A stretch of DNA of 5,835 nt. It comes from Lachnospiraceae bacterium (GTDB lineage: Bacteria > Bacillota > Clostridia > Lachnospirales > Lachnospiraceae). Positions within the stretch are counted from its first letter, which is position 1; the number at the start of each line of letters is the position of its first letter. The notes beneath the pieces are model-generated. The model had not been told where the DNA came from, did not search any database, and worked only from the letters and a program-made list of their open reading frames with translations. A program made the translations under genes and the position numbers. The stretch spans positions 1 through 5,835 of the forward strand of contig JAGCCY010000303.1 in NCBI GenBank assembly GCA_017651385.1. The letters run 5' to 3'. This document shows, piece after piece, positions 1-4,913 of the stretch.

Positions 1-360
1 AAAGATGTGCAGGTGTCATCGAAGAAGGCGTGGCTTTCAGACCGTTTTGATGAAGGCCTTGTTTTTCTTAAAAGTGTGGAGCGGGGAAAGTGTTTTATTG
101 AGTATATTCCGGCAGAGAATGCTTGGAACCCTATTATTGCGCCTGGGTATATCTATATAGACTGTCTTTGGGTTTCAGGCTCGCTCAAGGGACATGGATA
201 TTCAAGCGACCTCCTTTCGGAATGTATCAAGGATAGCAAAGACAAGGGAAAAAAGGGATTGTGTATCCTGGCTTCGGCGAAGAAAAGATATTCAGTAAAG
301 CACACCGGACAGATTCTGATCTTGCCGATGTGCTTTTTTATTTATAAAAGGAGGATTTGA
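1..360 (+). pseudogene. YoaP-like GNAT N-acetyltransferase, 5' end outside window, C-terminus lost
   Basis: The frame is already open at base 1 (KDVQVSSKKAW...), so the true start lies to the left; the GTG at 7 is only an internal valine codon. The first ~97 codons read as the acetyl-CoA-binding part of a YoaP-type GNAT protein: the SSKKAWLSDRF segment, then FIEYIPAENAW, then WVSGSLKGHGYSSDLL, which carries the G-x-G pyrophosphate loop. From about base 291, just after ASAKK, similarity stops. The expected continuation in this family (a PFL-D-KYLKYKGF-type segment and a further C-terminal domain, about 250 residues in all) is replaced by some 20 unrelated residues ending at TGA 358-360. I infer a deletion or recombination scar that leaves a non-functional gene. 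The family call is from memory of YoaP sequences. A truncated but expressed protein cannot be excluded. Confidence 0.6.
349..354 (+). promoter_or_regulatory. Perfect Shine-Dalgarno site (AGGAGG) for a mini-ORF
   Basis: AGGAGG lies inside the last codons of the broken acetyltransferase, eight bases before the ATG at 363. It is the strongest ribosome site in the window, yet it serves only a nine-codon frame. It may be the start region of a gene whose body was deleted, or a leader for the acetyltransferase at 405. Confidence 0.5.
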
Positions 361-362
361 AA

Positions 363-392
363 ATGGGACTAAGCGGAAAAGGATTGATATAG
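363..392 (+). other. Nine-codon mini-ORF (MGLSGKGLI) between two acetyltransferase genes
   Basis: ATG 363 to TAG 390-392 encodes MGLSGKGLI. Its ribosome site is ideal and its stop lies only three bases before the GGAGG of the next gene, so ribosomes finishing here would be placed on the start at 405. I see no run of rare or regulatory codons and no attenuator hairpin after it, so a classical attenuation leader is not supported. It could equally be the surviving 5' end of a deleted gene, consistent with the scar in the preceding pseudogene. Function unknown. Confidence 0.3.
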
Positions 393-394
393 TT

Positions 395-399
395 GGAGG
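395..399 (+). promoter_or_regulatory. Shine-Dalgarno site deciding the GNAT start
   Basis: GGAGG is followed by five bases and ATG 405. It overlaps the possible upstream TTG start at 393, which has no ribosome site of its own at normal spacing, so ATG 405 is chosen. Confidence 0.75.
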
Positions 400-404
400 A
401 GATC

Positions 405-872
405 ATGAGCATCAGATTACAGAAGGCAAACAGGGATGATATGCATGAATTATGGGAAATGCAGGTGGATGCTTTTAAGGGCCTGTTAGATAAATATCAG
501 GATTATGATATGAGTCCGGCGGCTGAAAGTTATGAGCGTATTCTGCAGAAATATGATTTCACGGGAACCACATATTTTTTTATTGTTGCAGATGGGATAA
601 AAGTCGGTGGCATAAGAGTTATTGATAAGAAGGACGGCAGCAGGAAACGTATATCTCCCATATGGATAATGCCTGAGTTCAGAAACAAGGGCTATGCGCA
701 GCAGGCAATCCTGGAGGCTGAGAAGATTTACGGCGATGATAACTGGAGTCTGGACACAATCCTGCAGGAAGAAGGAAATCTGCATCTCTATGAGAAACTT
801 GGATATAAGCGGACAGGTAAGACAGAAAAAATAAGCGACTTGATGGATATTGTTTATTTTGAGAAAAACTAA
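405..872 (+). CDS. GNAT family N-acetyltransferase (155 aa)
   Basis: A small cytoplasmic GNAT enzyme predicted to move an acetyl group from acetyl-CoA to an amine; the substrate cannot be told from sequence. It opens with the usual N-terminal strand and helix (SIRLQKANRDDMHELWEMQ), has central strands at about 56-74, then motif A at 83-102, where R93-N-K-G96-Y-A98 is the R-x-x-G-x-A pyrophosphate-binding loop. Motif B follows at 125-141 (NLHLYEKLGYKRTGKTE), with Tyr129 at the position of the usual general acid. The length is normal for a single-domain GNAT and the frame is intact. It follows the mini-ORF and pseudogene on the same strand, so it may be read from a promoter further left. The 147 bases after it contain a new -10 box, suggesting it is not in one unit with the next gene. 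Family call secure, function open. Confidence 0.9.
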   Translation: MSIRLQKANRDDMHELWEMQVDAFKGLLDKYQDYDMSPAAESYERILQKYDFTGTTYFFIVADGIKVGGIRVIDKKDGSRKRISPIWIMPEFRNKGYAQQAILEAEKIYGDDNWSLDTILQEEGNLHLYEKLGYKRTGKTEKISDLMDIVYFEKN

Positions 873-890
873 AATTTCAGAAATCAGCCG

Positions 891-909
891 ACATCTGTTT
901 TTCGGATGT
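891..909 (+). repeat. Short hairpin downstream of the GNAT gene
   Basis: ACATCTG (891-897) pairs with CGGATGT (903-909), with one T-G wobble and a TTTTT loop. It lies 18 bases after the acetyltransferase stop and just upstream of the -10 box at 936. No proper U-tract follows (GTATATCC), so as a rho-independent terminator it would be weak. It could instead be an operator for the promoter beside it. Confidence 0.3.
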
Positions 910-935
910 GTATATCCTTTGCGTTCCCTGTGTAC

Positions 936-941
936 TATAAT
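936..941 (+). promoter_or_regulatory. Candidate promoter -10 box (TATAAT) for the HAD gene
   Basis: A perfect TATAAT occurs in the only sizeable gap, about 80 bases before the HAD start. The -35 region is poor: at 17-base spacing the hexamer is TATCCT, while the better-looking TTGCGT at 919-924 is only 11 bases away. It is therefore either an activator-dependent promoter or a chance match. Transcription would begin near 948 and leave a leader of roughly 70 bases. Confidence 0.45.
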
Positions 942-1019
942 GATAAAGAGTTTACAAATATCATGCAGGCATTTAGGCATTTTGGAATGATTTAAATGAG
1001 AGAAGGGAAAAGCATTTCT

Positions 1020-1634
1020 ATGAAGTGGATCTTTTTTGATCTGGGAGCAACATTGGTTGATGAAAGTGATGTTTATACAAGCCGGTGTGAATACGCGATC
1101 CGACAGCTAAACATAGATTCGGCGGAATTTATGAACAAGGTTTATGAGGAAGCTAAGATAAGTCCGACACCAATAAGGACAGCTGCCAAGGCTTACGGAG
1201 TGGTTTTGCCTGAATGGGACAACAGTCTTGAAAAACTGTATGAAGGAGTTTTTGATCTGATCTCATACCTGCATGGAAAATACAAACTTGGAATCATTGC
1301 AAACCAGGCATTGGGAACACAGGAAAGAATTGATAATTGGGGCATAGGAAAGTACTTTGATGTTGTAATGGCTTCAGCAGAAGCCGGGTGTGCAAAGCCT
1401 GATCTGAAGATTTTTTCTATGGCACTTGATAAGGCGGGGTGTGAACCAAAAGATGCCATTATGGTCGGAGACCGGTTGGATAATGATATTATCCCGGCAA
1501 AAAAGATGGGGATGAAAACTGTATGGGTACGTCAAGGCTATGCCATATATCAGAGCATAGATGACGAGAGTAAGAGACCGGATCATATTGTTGACAGCAT
1601 AGGTGAGTTAAGGGGACTTGATTTTATCTTTTAA
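1020..1634 (+). CDS. HAD-superfamily hydrolase, subfamily IA type (204 aa)
   Basis: A cytoplasmic HAD-fold protein, probably a phosphatase of a small metabolite, substrate unknown. Motif I is FFDLGATLVDE with the nucleophile Asp7. A helical cap follows at about 14-85. The motif II region is GIIANQ (about 91-96), motif III Lys126 in AKPD, and motif IV GDRLDND at 150-156 for magnesium. Two points are unusual: the acid/base Asp normally two residues after the nucleophile is Gly9, and the Ser/Thr of motif II is Ala94. Both appear in a recognisable group of Firmicutes HAD proteins with DLG-TL and IIANQ motifs, so this is likely a subfamily trait, not decay. I chose ATG 1020 because the protein then begins directly at the core strand and GAAGGG lies upstream; ATG 996 would add eight residues (MREGKSIS) with a poor ribosome site. 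The regulator gene begins 30 bases after its stop. Confidence 0.85.
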   Translation: MKWIFFDLGATLVDESDVYTSRCEYAIRQLNIDSAEFMNKVYEEAKISPTPIRTAAKAYGVVLPEWDNSLEKLYEGVFDLISYLHGKYKLGIIANQALGTQERIDNWGIGKYFDVVMASAEAGCAKPDLKIFSMALDKAGCEPKDAIMVGDRLDNDIIPAKKMGMKTVWVRQGYAIYQSIDDESKRPDHIVDSIGELRGLDFIF

Positions 1635-1649
1635 GATAAGCCGGGCTTA
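1624..1649 (+). repeat. Two adjacent small inverted repeats at the HAD stop codon
   Basis: TTATCTT (1624-1630) pairs with AAGATAA (1633-1639) and encloses the HAD stop codon. TAAGC (1637-1641) pairs with GCTTA (1645-1649) around a CGG loop. The two stems share bases, so only one can form at a time. No U-tract follows, so this is not a convincing terminator. It lies 15 bases before the regulator start and could be an operator or translation control element, or chance in AT-rich DNA. Confidence 0.3.
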
Positions 1650-1664
1650 ATATCGAGGTTAGAA

Positions 1665-2381
1665 ATGTATAAAGTATATCTTGTGGATGATGACAGTATC
1701 ATATTGGAGGAGTTAGAAAGCCGTGTTCCCTGGATGGAAAACGGGTTCGAGGTCGTAGGGCGCTGTACCGACCCGGTGAAGGCGATAGAGGAAGTGAGCC
1801 GCCTTCTCCCTGATGTTTGTATCTGTGACCTTAGGATGCCGGAGATGGACGGCAATGAGATGATCAGAAGGATCAAGGAAAAAGAACTGTCCTGCGAGTT
1901 TGTTATGCTTTCCGCGTATGATGAATATGACGATGTGCGTACATTTTTCAAACAGTCCGGCTATGATTATATCTTAAAACCTATCAACGATGAAGAGATC
2001 CGGATCCTTCTTGAAAAACTATATGTGAAGATCAGCGCAAAACTTCCGGATGAGGGCTTGCAGGCTGTTACAGAGAATCCTACTTTTAATGAGCTTTTGA
2101 AATACTTAGACGAACACTTTACGGAAAAGTTTACCTTAGAGCAGATCGCCGATGAATTCGGTTTCAGCAAAAACTATATCTGCCAGCTGTTTAAGAAGCA
2201 CTTTGATACCACCTTCAGTATCTATATCACGAAAAAGAGAATGATCCGGGCAAAGGAATTGTTAACGGATAAGACATTGTCCGTAAAAGAGATCGCATTC
2301 GACCTGGGTTATGCAGATTATCATCATTTCTTCAGGACATTTAAAAACTATTACGGATACTCTCCAAAGGAAAATCGATAG
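1665..2381 (+). CDS. Response regulator, receiver domain plus AraC-type DNA-binding domain (238 aa)
   Basis: Cytoplasmic transcription regulator of the two-component system whose kinase is the last gene of this operon. The receiver domain (1-121) has the acidic pocket Asp8-Asp9-Asp10, the phospho-acceptor Asp55 in CDLRMPEMDG, Ser83 at the switch position and Lys105 in LKPI, so all key residues are present. A short linker leads to a two-helix-turn-helix AraC domain (about 141-238): first unit around LEQIADEFGFSKNYICQLF, second around SVKEIAFDLGYADYHHFF, closing with FKNYYGYSP. At 238 residues it lacks the long middle region of B. subtilis YesN and is close in size to staphylococcal HptR. ATG 1665 has GAGG six bases upstream. 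No clear promoter precedes it, so it may be read from the HAD gene. It probably controls this operon or a nearby uptake gene. Confidence 0.93.
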   Translation: MYKVYLVDDDSIILEELESRVPWMENGFEVVGRCTDPVKAIEEVSRLLPDVCICDLRMPEMDGNEMIRRIKEKELSCEFVMLSAYDEYDDVRTFFKQSGYDYILKPINDEEIRILLEKLYVKISAKLPDEGLQAVTENPTFNELLKYLDEHFTEKFTLEQIADEFGFSKNYICQLFKKHFDTTFSIYITKKRMIRAKELLTDKTLSVKEIAFDLGYADYHHFFRTFKNYYGYSPKENR

Positions 2382-2388
2382 ACAGGCT

Positions 2389-3804
2389 ATGAGAAAAAGA
2401 AAACAAATACCTGCTTTAACAGGGATCATAAGCATACTGTGTCTGTTTGTTTTATGCTTAAACGGCTGCACTCCGAAAGAAAGCAGAGAAAAGCTCTCTG
2501 TTGCCATTCCGGAGTCTGCACATGTTCAGGATCCCGAAAACAATTATTATATTAAGTGGATTGAGGAAAAAACGGGATTTGATCTTGATATTACGATCAT
2601 CAGGCAGAGCAGCGGCACCGGGTTTCTTGATGCTCTTTTTTCGTCCGATGCCGACATCGATATCGTGATGTTCGGAGAGGATTTTACGATCACTCAGGAC
2701 GAGCTTTCGGACTATGTATCATCAGGCGACATTTACGTAAACGGTGACAGGATATATTACGAAAATACCGGCAGTTCCAAAGGAGACGGAGTCGGACAGA
2801 TCCTTTGGATAAATTACAACTGGCTCAAAGCTCTTTCTCTGTCAATTCCGGAAAATACCGACGATCTTAAAGCGGTGCTAACGGCATTTAAGGAAGCGGA
2901 TCCTAACGGAAACGGGATAAAAGATGAGATTCCCATGACAGGGTCTTATGAGGAATACTCGTTATCACCCGTGGAATTCATATTAAATTCATTTATCTAT
3001 AATGATCCCTACCACTCCCGATTCGGGCTTAACGAGAATTCGAACGATCTTTATGCCGCAACGGACGAATTCAGAGCCGGGATAGAATATTGTCACGAAT
3101 TATATGAAGAAGGCCTTCTGGACGACAGCATATGGGATGGAAATTTAAAACTGTTAACGGAAGTTTGCAACAGTGACCGGGATATCGTAGGCGCCTTTAC
3201 GACCTCGTCCATATCCGACGTGATCTATCAGGGCAATCCCGAGATCCTTGCAAGGTATATCCATGTTCCTCCGGCAGAGGGACCGGATGGGGAAAGGAAT
3301 TCACTGTACATACAGAAGGCGCCTGAAATAGGAGCCATAATAACGGAAAGAAGCAATAAAAAGGAACAGGCAGAAAAACTTCTTTCTCTCATGCTGACTC
3401 CGGAAGCTTCTCTTATCGCAAGATACGGAGAAGAAGGAGTTGACTGGACTTATTCCGACGGAAGCGATGTCAGTGTATATGGGGGGGTATCGACCATAAC
3501 CACCATCAATTATATTTGGAATACTTCTCAGAACAAGCATTTAAACGGGATAGGTCCGATGAACGTGCCGGAGGAATATCTTGAGGGCGTTACCTGGAAT
3601 GGTGTAAACTCCGACTTTGAATACATTAACGGAAGGGCATACATGGGCTATGAGGATTATCTGCCTAAGGTAAATGTGTTCCATCCGTACGACGATAAAC
3701 TGTCTGAATATATGGATACCGCCCTTGAGGAATTTATCCGCGGTAAAAAGGATATAGGGAGTGATAAAGAATGGAAAAGATATCTGGAAGGGTTGCAGCA
3801 CTGA
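2389..3804 (+). CDS. Extracellular solute-binding lipoprotein, family 1 (LplA/YtcQ-like, 471 aa)
   Basis: A lipid-anchored substrate-binding protein outside the membrane, of the kind that binds oligosaccharides for ABC importers. The first 27 residues form a lipoprotein signal: basic MRKRK, a hydrophobic stretch, and lipobox L24-N-G-C27. The mature protein has the family's marker DPNGNGIKDE at 171-180, a calcium-loop-like motif, then RYGEEGVDW at 345-353 and a C-terminal helix with EEFIRGKKDIGSDKEW. Length is a little below the usual ~500. ATG 2389 is chosen because it gives the signal peptide directly; ATG 2311 would add 26 residues, inside the regulator gene, ahead of it. The ribosome site is weak (ACAGG very close, AAAGG farther back), so translation may be coupled to the regulator, which stops seven bases earlier. 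No permease follows; neighbours are signalling genes, so a sensory role is plausible. Confidence 0.88.
   Translation: MRKRKQIPALTGIISILCLFVLCLNGCTPKESREKLSVAIPESAHVQDPENNYYIKWIEEKTGFDLDITIIRQSSGTGFLDALFSSDADIDIVMFGEDFTITQDELSDYVSSGDIYVNGDRIYYENTGSSKGDGVGQILWINYNWLKALSLSIPENTDDLKAVLTAFKEADPNGNGIKDEIPMTGSYEEYSLSPVEFILNSFIYNDPYHSRFGLNENSNDLYAATDEFRAGIEYCHELYEEGLLDDSIWDGNLKLLTEVCNSDRDIVGAFTTSSISDVIYQGNPEILARYIHVPPAEGPDGERNSLYIQKAPEIGAIITERSNKKEQAEKLLSLMLTPEASLIARYGEEGVDWTYSDGSDVSVYGGVSTITTINYIWNTSQNKHLNGIGPMNVPEEYLEGVTWNGVNSDFEYINGRAYMGYEDYLPKVNVFHPYDDKLSEYMDTALEEFIRGKKDIGSDKEWKRYLEGLQH
3757..3761 (+). promoter_or_regulatory. Shine-Dalgarno site inside the upstream gene
   Basis: GGGAG lies within the preceding lipoprotein gene, nine bases before ATG 3771. 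It supports that start and hence the 34-base gene overlap. Confidence 0.6.
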
Positions 3805-4913
3805 TACTTGCTATTGCCCTTGCCCTTAGCGGATGTGGGGACGCAGCCGGCACAGAGATAAAAAACATAAATGTCATAACTGACAACAGCACGCCGAAAG
3901 AACTATATGAAAAGGCACTTAAAGAGGATACGCTGGTGGTCTATACCGTTTCGACCAGAGTGGTTGATACCAAGGAAGCCTTTGAGAAAGCATATCCGGG
4001 TCTGTTTGTTGAAGTGCGGGACTTAAGAAGCCCCAATCTTATCGAAGAGGTGGAAAAAGGCGACGGAAGCGGCACACCTGTCTGCGATGTTGTGCTTTGC
4101 AATGACAACAGCGGAGAATTTAAGTCACGCCTTGTTGATACGGGTATTGTGGTACCTTTTCTGCCTGAAGATATCGGGATACATATGGAAGCAGATACTG
4201 CAAACGGAATGGTATCTTTCCTTAATGAAGCGGAGATCCTTTTTTACAGCGCAAAAGAGTATTCGGAGTGCCCGATAGAAAACATCTGGGAGCTTACGGA
4301 GGAGAAGTACAAAGACAGGGTATATATGCCAAATCCCTTAAGAAGCTTTTCCACCTATGCTTTTTGCGCATCCTCACTTGACCATAGCGCCCAATTTGAA
4401 GATGCATACGAAGCATACGCCGGGGAAAAGCTTAAGCTTAACGGAACGGAGAACGCAGCTGAGTACTTTTGGAAAAAGGTTTCGGAAAATATCATATTTA
4501 CAAACAGTTCGGACGAGGTCACGGAGGCATTAAATGACGGCAAGGCCGACTTTGGATGGTGCGTTTCAAGTAAACTGCGCCTTGCAGGTGTGGGATACAG
4601 TCTTGCACCGGTCTATAAGCTTACGCCATTCTCCGGGTGCCGCACATCTTATGCGGTGATGATGACAAATGGGTGTAAAAATGAGAATTCCGCGAAGTTG
4701 TTCATTCGCTTTCTATTAGGAGAAAAAGACGGACAAGGAGCAGGATTAAAGCCGTTTTGCACGGCGGGAACATGGTCTGTAAGAGGAGATGTTCCGGATG
4801 GCAATGATGTACCCCTTTCCGACATCGATCTTATCACTCCCAATCAGCAAAAACTGATCGATGACAAAGAAAAGAGCGTTGCGTTCTGGACGGATATTTT
4901 GAAAGGTAACTGA
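3771..4913 (+). CDS. AfuA/FbpA-like solute-binding lipoprotein, probable ligand sensor (380 aa)
   Basis: A second lipid-anchored binding protein, of the group usually annotated as ferric-iron ABC transporter binding proteins. Signal peptide 1-21 ends in lipobox L19-S-G-C22. Recognisable features are TLVVYTVSTRVVDTKEAFEKAYP (broken here as strand 54-61 and helix 66-75), CDVVLCND (105-112), a WELTEEKYKDRVYMPNP block (173-189) and FGWCVSSKLRL (261-271). In true ferric-binding proteins the last block carries a Tyr-Tyr pair; here the matching positions are Ser267-Lys268, so iron is an unlikely ligand. Relatives such as AfuA and HptA bind hexose phosphates and PgtC works in phosphoglycerate sensing, which makes a phosphorylated sugar or similar anion a fair guess. 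Its gene overlaps the previous one by 34 bases and its TGA shares one base with the kinase ATG, so it is likely made together with the kinase and partners it. Confidence 0.88.
   Translation: MEKISGRVAALILAIALALSGCGDAAGTEIKNINVITDNSTPKELYEKALKEDTLVVYTVSTRVVDTKEAFEKAYPGLFVEVRDLRSPNLIEEVEKGDGSGTPVCDVVLCNDNSGEFKSRLVDTGIVVPFLPEDIGIHMEADTANGMVSFLNEAEILFYSAKEYSECPIENIWELTEEKYKDRVYMPNPLRSFSTYAFCASSLDHSAQFEDAYEAYAGEKLKLNGTENAAEYFWKKVSENIIFTNSSDEVTEALNDGKADFGWCVSSKLRLAGVGYSLAPVYKLTPFSGCRTSYAVMMTNGCKNENSAKLFIRFLLGEKDGQGAGLKPFCTAGTWSVRGDVPDGNDVPLSDIDLITPNQQKLIDDKEKSVAFWTDILKGN

Noticed and set aside
322..348. Possible promoter TTGCCG ... TATAAA before the GNAT gene
   Set aside because: The spacing is 15 bases and the -35 matches at only four positions; AT-rich pseudogene sequence makes such a pair likely by chance.
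486..980. Long open frame on the minus strand (164 codons)
   Set aside because: It lies almost wholly opposite the intact GNAT gene, has no recognisable domain, is rich in Cys/Ile/Leu as expected of a reverse-strand reading, and lacks a ribosome site.
996..1019. Upstream ATG for the HAD protein
   Set aside because: It adds eight residues ahead of the first core strand and has no good ribosome site, while GAAGGG precedes ATG 1020, though at a rather long spacing.
1591..1596. Perfect TTGACA -35 element upstream of the regulator
   Set aside because: At 16-19 base spacing only GGGACTT-like sequence follows, with no -10 match; TATCTT at 1625 is 28 bases away. It lies in the HAD coding region and is best taken as chance.
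2311..2388. Upstream ATG giving a 26-residue extension of the first lipoprotein
   Set aside because: It would place an unrelated hydrophilic stretch ahead of a standard lipoprotein signal peptide and overlap the AraC domain of the regulator; the start at 2389 fits far better.
4428..4441. Tandem AAGCTT AAGCTT palindromes
   Set aside because: They lie in the coding sequence for Lys-Leu-Lys-Leu in the second lipoprotein and need no other explanation.
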